A stretch of DNA of 64,000 bases from contig NZ_CP011546.1 in the NCBI RefSeq assembly GCF_001021065.1, forward strand, positions 1,674,001 through 1,738,000, written 5' to 3'. Below are positions 16,972 through 24,676 of this stretch, in pieces (position 1 is the first letter of the stretch; the number at the start of each line of letters is the position of its first letter). Both the position numbers and the translations under genes were made by a program. The stretch comes from Corynebacterium uterequi (GTDB lineage Bacteria; Actinomycetota; Actinomycetes; Mycobacteriales; Mycobacteriaceae). The notes under the pieces are model-generated. The model ran no database searches, had not been told where the DNA came from, and saw only the letters and a program-made list of their open reading frames with translations.

Positions 16972-18348
16972 ATGACTTCAGCACTGCTCATGCTCCTGCT
17001 CGGAATGACCATCATCGTGGTCATCGTGGCGTGGTGTGGTTTCCACGTCGCTCAGGAATTCGCCTTCATGTCGGTGGACCGCCAGGAACTACGCGCCGCC
17101 GCGGACCGGGGGGACAACGCCGCCAAGACGGCCCTGGGAATCACCAAGAGGACGTCGTTCATGCTCTCCGGCGCCCAGTTGGGTATTACCGTCTCCGGCC
17201 TGATTACCGGCTTCATCGCGGAGCCGCTGGTCGGCGAGGCGCTGGGAACCATCTTCGGAACCGTCGGCATCCCTCACGGCGTGGCCGTCGGCATCGGTAC
17301 CGTCGCCGCCCTGGCCGTGAGCACCCTGCTCATGATGATCTTCGGTGAGCTCTTCCCGAAGAACTACACCATCGCCGCTCCCCTGAGCTCCTCGCGGTGG
17401 CTGGCACGTCCCACCCAGCTCTACCTCATGGCCTTCGGCTGGCTCATCAAGTTCTTCGACTGGTCGTCGAACAGCCTGCTCAAGGCCGTCGGCATCGACC
17501 CGGTTGAGGACGTGGACTCCACGGCGAACCGGGACGACCTGGAACACGTGCTGGAGGACTCGCGGGATTCGGGTTCCCTGGACGTGGACACGTTTTTGGT
17601 GCTCGACCGGATGCTGGAGTTCCCCGAGCAGGACGTGGACCATGCCATGATTCCTCGCTCTCGGGTGTCTGTCTTCGAACCAGAATCCACCGTCGCCCAG
17701 GCCCGGGAGGAGATGTACCAATCCCACACCCGCTTCCCGGTCATCAACGACGAGCACGAGCCGATGGGCATCGTTCACGTCCTTGACGTTCTCGATCCCA
17801 ACCTAGACCCGGACACGCCGGTCACCGAGCTCATGCGCAAACCGGTCATCGTGCACGAACTGATGTCGCTTCCCGACGCGGTGGCGGACATCCGCTCCGC
17901 GGGCGACAAGATCGCCTGCGTCATCGACGAGTACGGCGGATTCGTGGGCATCATCACCCTGGAGGACCTGGGCGAGGAAGTGCTCGGCGACATCTCCGAT
18001 GAGCACGAGGCCACCGACAGCGAAGAAATCACCCCCACCGCGGAGGACGTGTGGATCGCCGATGGCGACACACCCGTCGACGAAGTCATCCGCGCCGTCG
18101 GCTACGAGCTGCCCGAAGGCGACTACGAAACTCTCTCCGGCCTGTTGCTCGCCGAACACGGCGGGCTCATCGACGAGGGCGAGGAAGTCATCGTCAACCT
18201 GGAGGCGCTGCCCGAGGATTACGTCGATGGCGACGAGCTGCCCGAGCGCGCCCTGCACGCCCAAGTGTTGGAAGTTGAGCGCAACGTCCCCAGCGAGATC
18301 AAGCTCACGCTCGTGGAGGCCGACGCTGAGCACGAGGAGGAAAAATAA
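16972..18348 (+). CDS. CNNM/CorC-type membrane protein with CBS domains (1)
   Basis: 458 residues: an N-terminal DUF21 transmembrane domain (residues ~1-200, four hydrophobic spans, LSGAQLGITVSGLITGF, LLMMIFGELFPKNYTIA), a pair of CBS domains (residues ~215-340, including CVIDEYGGFVGIITLED) and a C-terminal CorC/HlyC transporter-associated domain. Such proteins are linked to magnesium/cobalt efflux; the old name hemolysin is misleading. AAGGGGG precedes ATG 16972. Its stop overlaps the start of a second CNNM gene (TAATG), so the pair probably forms a heterodimer. Confidence 0.93.
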   Translation: MTSALLMLLLGMTIIVVIVAWCGFHVAQEFAFMSVDRQELRAAADRGDNAAKTALGITKRTSFMLSGAQLGITVSGLITGFIAEPLVGEALGTIFGTVGIPHGVAVGIGTVAALAVSTLLMMIFGELFPKNYTIAAPLSSSRWLARPTQLYLMAFGWLIKFFDWSSNSLLKAVGIDPVEDVDSTANRDDLEHVLEDSRDSGSLDVDTFLVLDRMLEFPEQDVDHAMIPRSRVSVFEPESTVAQAREEMYQSHTRFPVINDEHEPMGIVHVLDVLDPNLDPDTPVTELMRKPVIVHELMSLPDAVADIRSAGDKIACVIDEYGGFVGIITLEDLGEEVLGDISDEHEATDSEEITPTAEDVWIADGDTPVDEVIRAVGYELPEGDYETLSGLLLAEHGGLIDEGEEVIVNLEALPEDYVDGDELPERALHAQVLEVERNVPSEIKLTLVEADAEHEEEK

Positions 18349-19382
18349 TGGCGTGGTATTGGTCGCTGACCTGGACAATTATCCTGCTGGTGCTCTCTGC
18401 TTTCTTCGTGGCCATCGAGTTCTCACTGCTGTCCGCCCGCCGCCACCGCCTGGAGGAGCAGGCCGAGACCTCCGCCGCGGCCCGCGCGGGTCTGCGCAGC
18501 CTCAACGAGCTGACCATGATGCTGGCCGGCGCGCAGCTGGGTATCACCGCGGTCACCTTCGCCCTTGGCGCGATCACCAAGCCGTGGGTCCACCACATGA
18601 TCGAACCGCTGTTGGAACAGGTGGGGCTGCCCGCGGGCACCGCTGGGGCGGTGTCCTTCCTCCTAGCGCTGTTCATCGTCACGTTCATCCACCTTGTTGT
18701 CGGCGAAATGGCCCCGAAGTCGTGGGCTATTGCTCACCCGGAAACCGCCCTGCGCATCATCGCCGTGCCGGCGCGCTGGTTCGTCACCGTTTTTCGGCCG
18801 CTGCTGGCGTGGATCAACCGCTGCGCCAACCGGCTGGTGCGCCTGGCCGGCCAGGATCCGGTAGACCGTGCCGCAGCCAAGGGATACACCACCGAGATGC
18901 TGCATAACCTCGTGCAGCACTCGCTGGAGACGGGGGCACTGGACGCCGACTCCGCCAAGGACATCGAAGGCATCATCGCGCTGGAGTCCAGCAACATCGG
19001 CGAGGCGGTGAAGAGCTACGGCTCCCCGGCCCGGGAACTGCCCGTCGACGCCACCATCGCCGACGTTCACCGCGTGGCACGGGAGCAGAACTTCCTACGT
19101 ATCTTCATCACCGACCCCGAGTCGGTGATCCCCAACGTCGTCTACATCCGAGACACCACCCTCGCCGCCCCCACCGAGCCCGCCGTGGCGTATGCCCATC
19201 CGCCGCAGCGAGTCACCGCAGACACCCCCATCGCCGACGTCCTCGACCTCATGCGAGAGACCCAGGAGCAGATCGTCGTCGTCCTCAACGACGACGCCGT
19301 CCTCGGCATCATCACCTGGGATGACATCATGAACCAGCTGTGGCCCGAGATCGAGGACCAGCTGGACCGTGCCAAAAACTAG
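18348..19382 (+). CDS. CNNM/CorC-type membrane protein with CBS domains (2)
   Basis: 344 residues, a paralogue of the gene before it. DUF21 membrane domain (WSLTWTIILLVLSAFFVAIE, LAGAQLGITAVTFALGA, LHLVVGEMAPKSWAI-like segment) followed by two CBS domains, ending at residue ~344 without the C-terminal CorC-associated domain. It starts with the ATG in TAATGG, overlapping the previous stop by one base. The convergent downstream gene shares the CTAG so that both stop codons overlap. Confidence 0.92.
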   Translation: MAWYWSLTWTIILLVLSAFFVAIEFSLLSARRHRLEEQAETSAAARAGLRSLNELTMMLAGAQLGITAVTFALGAITKPWVHHMIEPLLEQVGLPAGTAGAVSFLLALFIVTFIHLVVGEMAPKSWAIAHPETALRIIAVPARWFVTVFRPLLAWINRCANRLVRLAGQDPVDRAAAKGYTTEMLHNLVQHSLETGALDADSAKDIEGIIALESSNIGEAVKSYGSPARELPVDATIADVHRVAREQNFLRIFITDPESVIPNVVYIRDTTLAAPTEPAVAYAHPPQRVTADTPIADVLDLMRETQEQIVVVLNDDAVLGIITWDDIMNQLWPEIEDQLDRAKN

Positions 19383-20062
19383 GACGCGAAGTTGCGCCCA
19401 GCTGCCGCCTTACGCGCGGCTACCCGGGCGACGACGGCATTGATGCGGGCCCGCTCGCCCAGAAACGTCGGGGGGTTGGTGCCGCGCATCGTGCGGGCGA
19501 AGGAGGGAAACGCGTCGGCGACCTGACGCTGCCAGCCTTCCACCGCCGCGCCCACCAGGGTGGCCGCGCGGGAGTACAGGTGCGGCAGCGACATCGACTG
19601 CAGGTTTCGGGCCACCAGGTCCGTCTGCTGCAGGACGTACTCGACTACTTCTTCAAGGTGTTCGCACGTGAGGTCCGTCCGGTCTTGGGCGACCACGGCC
19701 AGGTCGCTGACCCGCTGCGGCAGCGCGGCCACGGGGAAGAGCTCCACCAGGGCGTCGCCGTCGAGCAGTTCCGGCTCCGGAGCCAAGGCTCCCGAGCCGT
19801 CGTCGGCGGACAGCGCCCCCGCGGCGACCCCCGAGGTCAGAGCTTGGCGCAGACCGATGAGCTCGCCGACGATGCGCCGGGAATCGATGCGCGCGTCGCC
19901 GGCGATTTCCTCAAACTCGGCGAGGCATTCGCCCGTGAGTTCGGCGTCGAAGTCGCGGATGGCCTCAATGAGGTGCTCGATGTACTCGGCGACCTCATCG
20001 CCGATGTTGTACATCTCCTGCGTGAGCTCGCGGTGGCGCAATTCGGCTGCGATTTTGTGCAC
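19379..20062 (-). CDS. Hypothetical helical protein (PhoU-like)
   Basis: 227 residues, predicted almost all helical, without signal or membrane span. Segments such as RHRELTQEMYNIGDEVAEYI and AIRDFDAELTGECLAEFEEI recall PhoU-type helical bundles, but the PhoU metal-binding E/D motifs are not clear, so this is only a fold impression. The C-terminal ~50 residues are basic (GERARINAVVARVAARKAAA). Located between the CNNM pair and the acyl-CoA synthetase, transcribed with the latter, 96 bp downstream of it. Function unknown. Confidence 0.7.
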   Translation of the reverse strand: MHKIAAELRHRELTQEMYNIGDEVAEYIEHLIEAIRDFDAELTGECLAEFEEIAGDARIDSRRIVGELIGLRQALTSGVAAGALSADDGSGALAPEPELLDGDALVELFPVAALPQRVSDLAVVAQDRTDLTCEHLEEVVEYVLQQTDLVARNLQSMSLPHLYSRAATLVGAAVEGWQRQVADAFPSFARTMRGTNPPTFLGERARINAVVARVAARKAAAGRNFAS

Positions 20063-20157
20063 CGTGTGCTCCTTTCCCCGCCGTTGCCGGCACCGACGTG
20101 TCGTATCCGGGAGTTACCTTAGAACACCGTGGTCGCCGCCGGGTGGCGGCGCGCCGC

Positions 20158-22050
20158 CTAGCGTTGGTACATCTTGTCGATCTCCTTGGCGAAGCGCTTG
20201 AACACCACGTGGCGCTTCACCTTCATGGTGGCGGTGAGCTCGTTGTCCTCCTCGGTGAGATCGCGGTCGAGGATACGGAACTTCTTGATCCCCTCCGCAT
20301 GGCTGACCGTGGCGTTAGCGGCGTTGATGGCGTCCTGGATTTCGCTGCGCAGGCCCGGGTCTGTGGCAAGGTCACGCACGGACTTGTTGGCCGGGACATT
20401 GTGGTCCAGCTTCCACCGGGTGAGCTCGTCCTCGTCCAAGGTGATGAGGGCTGCCGGGAAGGGCTTTCCGTCGCCGACCATGAGGGCCTGGGAGATGAGC
20501 GGGTGCTCCCGCAGAATGTCCTCCATGGGCCCGGGCGAGATGTTCTTGCCGCCGGCGGTGACGATGAGGTCCTTCTTCCGGCCGGTGATGGTGATATGCC
20601 CGGACTCGGAGATCTCACCCAGATCGCCGGTGTTAAACCAGCCGTCCACCACGGCTTCCTGCGTGGCGGCGTCGTTACGCCAGTAGCCCTTGAAGACTCC
20701 CCCACCGGAGATGCAGATCTCGCCGTCGTCGTTGATGCGGGCGCCGTAGCCGCCCACCGGCTGCCCGACGCTGCCGATGCGCTGGTCCTCGTTGCACACC
20801 GCGCAGGCGGCCGTCGTCTCGGTCAGGCCGTAGCCCTCGTAGACGGGGGCGCCGAGTCCGCGGAAGAAGTGCGACAGGTCCGGGCTCATGGCCGAGCCAC
20901 CCGTGATGGCGGTCTCCACCTGCCCGCCGAGGGCTGCGCGGATCTTCGAGTAGACAAGCTTGTCGTAGAGGCGGTGGCGCAGCTGCAGCGCCTTCGTGGG
21001 GCCCTCCGGGGTATCGAGCGCCTTCGAATACTCGATAGCGGTGGATTCGGCGCGGCGGAAGAGCGCGGCCTTGACCGGCCCGCCCTGGAGCGCTTTCTGG
21101 TAGGCGCCGTTGCGCACCTTTTCGTAGACTCGCGGCACGCCGAGGACCAGCTGGGGCCGGAAACGCTCGAAGGCCGTGGTCAGGGTCTTGGTATCCGACC
21201 AATAGGCCTGGGTGCCGCCCGAGATGGCAATGGTTTGGGCGACGGCGTGGGCCAGCACGTGGGCGAGCGGCAGGTAGGTGACGACCCTTGTTCCCGGCCG
21301 GCCGAGCTTGCCGATGCCGTCGTGCAGCAACGCCCGAACCTGGAAGATCCAGTTGTAGTGGGTGAGCATGCACCCCTTGGGGTTACCCGTCGTGCCGGAG
21401 GTGTAGGTGATGCTGGCGACGTCATCGTGTGCGATGGCGTCGATGCGGCCGCGGATTTCCTCGTCGCTCACGCCGCGGCCCTCAAAAGCGAGGGTGTCGA
21501 CGGCGGCGGCGTTGATCTCCAAGATCCGGCGCAGCTGCGAGGGCGAGCCGGCCAGCGTCGGGGAGCCGTCGGGCTGAAGGATGAGGTGTTCCATGAGGTC
21601 GGTGTGATCGCGGGTCTCGGTGAGCGCGAGCACCGCGCCGGAGTCCTCCACGATCCACTGGATCTGGCTCAGGCTCGACGACGGGTAGATCGGCACGGCC
21701 GTGGCCCCGGCGGCCCAAATGGCGTAGCCGAGCAGCATCCACTCGTAACGGGTGCCGCTGAGCAGAATCACCCGGTCTCCGGGCTGGACCCCCATGCTCA
21801 CTAGTCCCTTGGCGACGTCCAGGATCTCCCGGACGTAGTCGCGGGCGGTGACGTTTACCCAGTCGTAGTGAGCCTGGCGGTAGAAGAGCACGAGGTGCGG
21901 GTTGGATTTCGCGAGAGCCATGAGGGCTGACAGGCAATTCTCGTCGGCGTCGAGGGTGAAGCGGGCGGGGGCCAGATAGGCCGGGGATCCGTGGTAATCG
22001 ATGACGTTGATGGGCACCGTCGTCCCCGGGGCTTGGTTCTCAACGCTCAT
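20158..22050 (-). CDS. fadD15: Long-chain fatty acid-CoA ligase (FadD15-type)
   Basis: 630-residue adenylate-forming enzyme that activates long-chain fatty acids with ATP and CoA. The P-loop-like motif is ITYTSGTTGNPKGCMLTH (about residue 215). GYGLTETTAACAVCNED, DGWFNTGDLGEISESGHI and GRKKDLIVTAGGKNISP are the other signature motifs. The length and the C-terminal MKVKRHVVFKRFAKEIDKMY fit the bacterial FadD15 group. GAGGAG lies ~8 bp before the ATG. A perfect 12-bp palindrome sits about 20 bp upstream of the start codon. Confidence 0.94.
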   Translation of the reverse strand: MSVENQAPGTTVPINVIDYHGSPAYLAPARFTLDADENCLSALMALAKSNPHLVLFYRQAHYDWVNVTARDYVREILDVAKGLVSMGVQPGDRVILLSGTRYEWMLLGYAIWAAGATAVPIYPSSSLSQIQWIVEDSGAVLALTETRDHTDLMEHLILQPDGSPTLAGSPSQLRRILEINAAAVDTLAFEGRGVSDEEIRGRIDAIAHDDVASITYTSGTTGNPKGCMLTHYNWIFQVRALLHDGIGKLGRPGTRVVTYLPLAHVLAHAVAQTIAISGGTQAYWSDTKTLTTAFERFRPQLVLGVPRVYEKVRNGAYQKALQGGPVKAALFRRAESTAIEYSKALDTPEGPTKALQLRHRLYDKLVYSKIRAALGGQVETAITGGSAMSPDLSHFFRGLGAPVYEGYGLTETTAACAVCNEDQRIGSVGQPVGGYGARINDDGEICISGGGVFKGYWRNDAATQEAVVDGWFNTGDLGEISESGHITITGRKKDLIVTAGGKNISPGPMEDILREHPLISQALMVGDGKPFPAALITLDEDELTRWKLDHNVPANKSVRDLATDPGLRSEIQDAINAANATVSHAEGIKKFRILDRDLTEEDNELTATMKVKRHVVFKRFAKEIDKMYQR

Positions 22051-22069
22051 GAACGAGACTCCTCACAGG

Positions 22070-22081
22070 TTTGTTAACAAA
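22070..22081. promoter_or_regulatory. Palindrome TTTGTTAACAAA in the fadD15 leader
   Basis: A perfect 12-bp palindrome, about 20 bp upstream of the fadD15 ATG, in the fadD15-malQ divergent region (22051-22184). The AT-rich sequence stands out in GC-rich DNA and is the size of a repressor half-site pair. The regulator is unknown. The remaining ~130 bp of the region must hold both promoters; I do not see strong -35 boxes. Confidence 0.4.
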
Positions 22082-22184
22082 ACATTGCCGCTGCTTAACG
22101 ATACTACGTCCGCTCGGACTCCTCACACGCTCGGGCGGGGGTGAAAGGTACGGCGACGGGGCGCCTTTGGCACGATAGTAAGTT

Positions 22185-24317
22185 GTGAGTTACGAGGACA
22201 ACCTGAAACATTTAGCTCAGGCCTTCGGAATCGCCACGGATTACCTGGCGATTACCGGTGAGACCGTCGAAGCTACCGGGGACACCCTTCTTCAGCTGCT
22301 CCGAGCCATGGGGGTAGACCTCCCCACGGATCCCACCGAAGCGGACCTGGCGCAGGCCCTGGAAAGCAAACACCTCACCTCGGCCAGTCGGCCCCTGCCG
22401 GCCTCGATCGTTGGCGTTGAGGGAACCGAGATCGGTTTCGTCGCCCACGTGCACGACGGTGCCGAAGCGAAGGTCCGAATAGAGCTGGAGGACGGCTCCA
22501 CCCGGGAGGTTTACCAGGATGAAAACTGGACTCCCCCGACAGAGGTTGACTCCGTTATGTGGGGTGAGGCCAGCTTCCACGTCCCGGGTAACCTGCCGCG
22601 CGGCTACCACCGGGTTGTGCTCGAATCCGAAGGTGTTGAGGCCAGCGCCCACCTCATCATCACCCCCGCCCGACTGTCAACGACGGACCGTTTCCTCAAC
22701 GATCGTCGCTTCGGTGTCATGGCGCAGCTGTACTCCGTGCGCTCCGAGGGCAGCTGGGGAATCGGCGACTTCCACGACCTCGGTGAGCTGGCGGCCACCC
22801 TGCACCGGGAGATCGGTGCCGATTTCCTGCTTATCAACCCGCTCCACGCCGCCGAGCCTTTCCCCCCAATCGAGGATTCGCCGTACCTGCCCACGTCCCG
22901 GCGCTTCGTCAACCCCCTCTACCTGCGTGTCGAAGACACCGCGGAATTCGCAGCCCTTCCTGAAGCCACCCGCACTGCCATCGCCGCGCTCAGCGAGGAG
23001 TTCAAGGCCCGCAACCGCGACCCGGAGAAGATCGACCGCAACCCGATCTATTCCGCGAAACTCGACGTGCTGCGCGACATCTTCGCCGACGGCCTGCCCG
23101 CGCACCGCGACGAGCAGCTCGACGCCTACCTGGACAGCCACGGCGAAAGCCTCACCGCCTTTGCCCGCTGGTGCGCCCAGCAAGAGATTGACCACCTCTG
23201 GTCGAACACCCGCCACGCAAGCCCGCCGAGCCTGGACGAGTTAACCCGCTTCTACGTCTGGTTGCAATTCCTCTGCGATGAGCAACTCGCCGCGGCCCAA
23301 GCAACAGCCCTCGACGCCGGCATGGAAATTGGCGTTATCACGGACCTGGCGGTGGGCGTGCACCCCTGCGGCGCGGACGCGGCCACCATGGCGGAGCTGC
23401 TCGTCCACGACGCCTCCGTGGGGGCGCCGCCGGATCCCTACAACGAACTGGGCCAGGACTGGTCCCAGCCGCCGTGGAACCCACACGCCCTCGCCGAAGT
23501 GGGCTACCGGCCGTGGCGGAAGATGATTGCCGACGCGCTGCACCATTCGGGAGGCATCCGGGTGGACCACGTCCTGGGGCTCTTCCGGCTGTTCTGGATG
23601 CCACGTTTCGAGCCCCCGTCGTCCGGCACCTACGTCTATTACGACTTCGAAGCGATGGTGGGCATCCTCGCCCTGGAGGCGGAACGCGCCGGGGCAATCG
23701 TCATCGGCGAGGACCTCGGGACCTTCGAGCCCTGGGTGCAAGACGTCCTGGCATCCCGCGGCATCCTCGGCACCTCCGTGCTGTGGTTCGAGTCCTCCCC
23801 CGACGGCTCCGGGCCCCGCCGGCCCCACGAGTACCGCCGGCAGGCGCTGTCCGCCGTCGGCACCCACGACTTGCCGCCAACGGCGGGCTACCTCGACGGC
23901 GAGCACATTCGCCTCCGCACCGAGCTCGGCCTGCTGCACCGCAGCGCTGAGGCGGAATTCGACGAAGACCTCCGGCACCAGAACGCCGTCTTTGCCCGCA
24001 TCCAGCAGGCTGGATTGTTTGATGGTGACCTGGCCGAGGCCGACTTCTCCACTGCCCAACGCGAGACTCGTGGGGAACTTGGGGACTTGCTCGTCGGACT
24101 GCACCGATACATTGCGGCTACCCCGTCGGCACTGACAGTGACGAATCTGGTGGACCTAGTTGGCGACGTGCGAATACAGAATCAGCCCGGCACCAATGGC
24201 GAGCAGTATGCGAACTGGCGCATCCCCCTGTGCGATACCGAGGGCAACCCTGTGCTCATCGAGGACTTACCAGGCTGCTCGCTGCTCCATCGGGTGGGAG
24301 AGGCGTCGAAGCGCTAA
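22185..24317 (+). CDS. malQ: 4-alpha-glucanotransferase (amylomaltase, GH77)
   Basis: Transfers maltodextrin segments between chains in maltose/glycogen metabolism. 710 residues, with a GH77 catalytic region: HSGGIRVDHVLGLFRLFWMP (nucleophile Asp, ~460), IVIGEDLGTFEPWV (acid/base Glu, ~507) and VGTHDLPPTAGYLDGEH (~558). The N-terminal ~150 residues form the extra beta domain found in long bacterial MalQ proteins. The start is GTG 22185 without a good Shine-Dalgarno sequence, possibly leaderless. In the same window treS and maltokinase also act on alpha-glucans. Confidence 0.95.
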   Translation: MSYEDNLKHLAQAFGIATDYLAITGETVEATGDTLLQLLRAMGVDLPTDPTEADLAQALESKHLTSASRPLPASIVGVEGTEIGFVAHVHDGAEAKVRIELEDGSTREVYQDENWTPPTEVDSVMWGEASFHVPGNLPRGYHRVVLESEGVEASAHLIITPARLSTTDRFLNDRRFGVMAQLYSVRSEGSWGIGDFHDLGELAATLHREIGADFLLINPLHAAEPFPPIEDSPYLPTSRRFVNPLYLRVEDTAEFAALPEATRTAIAALSEEFKARNRDPEKIDRNPIYSAKLDVLRDIFADGLPAHRDEQLDAYLDSHGESLTAFARWCAQQEIDHLWSNTRHASPPSLDELTRFYVWLQFLCDEQLAAAQATALDAGMEIGVITDLAVGVHPCGADAATMAELLVHDASVGAPPDPYNELGQDWSQPPWNPHALAEVGYRPWRKMIADALHHSGGIRVDHVLGLFRLFWMPRFEPPSSGTYVYYDFEAMVGILALEAERAGAIVIGEDLGTFEPWVQDVLASRGILGTSVLWFESSPDGSGPRRPHEYRRQALSAVGTHDLPPTAGYLDGEHIRLRTELGLLHRSAEAEFDEDLRHQNAVFARIQQAGLFDGDLAEADFSTAQRETRGELGDLLVGLHRYIAATPSALTVTNLVDLVGDVRIQNQPGTNGEQYANWRIPLCDTEGNPVLIEDLPGCSLLHRVGEASKR

Positions 24318-24567
24318 GAGATGGTGAGACCAGCAGCCCGATCTCTGCGATGAGGAGAAGGGCTGCTCGCTTCGGCCGCAGCGGATCGCGAACTGTCGTT
24401 CGCCGTGGTCATAGACCTGCACCGGTATACGAGTTGGCACCTCGGGGAAGCTTGCCTGCAGCGTCGAAACCGCCGCCAAGCCCATGAACCAGGGCGCAAA
24501 TGTGGGATATATCACAATCGGGCCCCTCCAGTAGCCCTGACCATGATGGGAAGGTAGCTTCAAGTTT

Positions 24568-24586
24568 GTTGTTAGTTACTAACAAC
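24568..24586. promoter_or_regulatory. 19-bp palindrome, likely operator
   Basis: GTTGTTAGTTACTAACAAC: nine-base arms around a single central T, with a TTAGTNACTAA core as often bound by TetR- or PadR-type repressors. It lies about 110 bp before the membrane protein start, in the expected promoter area. No regulator gene is encoded beside it. Confidence 0.55.
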
Positions 24587-24626
24587 AGTCATCCAAGCAC
24601 TGCCCCATCCACGGAGAGGAACTCCC

Positions 24627-24656
24627 ATGGTGGTGGGCTAGCACTCAAAGCCCACC
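24627..24656 (+). promoter_or_regulatory. Mini-ORF and hairpin leader
   Basis: GGAGAGGA and a suitable gap precede ATG GTG GTG GGC TAG (24627-24641), a four-residue reading frame. Overlapping it is the perfect stem GGTGGGCT (24632-24639) / AGCCCACC (24649-24656) with a 9-base loop. A ribosome stopping on the mini-ORF would melt the stem. It may be an attenuator, or the scar of a deleted bacteriocin precursor gene that once used this strong ribosome binding site. Confidence 0.4.
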
Positions 24657-24676
24657 GCCCTAAGTGGTATTTTCTT

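Larger units (their letters stand above)
24318..24676. other. 359-bp intergenic region before the bacteriocin-type locus
   Basis: No gene with support here. Its right half turns AT-rich and contains, in order, a 19-bp palindrome (24568-24586), a Shine-Dalgarno sequence GGAGAGGA, a four-codon reading frame (24627-24641) and a hairpin (24632-24656). A 98-codon frame on the minus strand (24563-24267) overlaps the malQ end and resembles no family I know. Confidence 0.6.

Noticed and set aside
24267-24563. 98-codon frame on the minus strand between malQ and the bacteriocin-type locus
   Set aside because: It overlaps the malQ end, has no ribosome binding site and no family resemblance; composition looks like a chance frame.
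24500-24676. 59-residue N-terminal extension of the bacteriocin-associated membrane protein
   Set aside because: The extension runs through the palindrome and hairpin, has low-complexity polar sequence and no ribosome binding site; ATG 24677 sits directly before the first membrane span.
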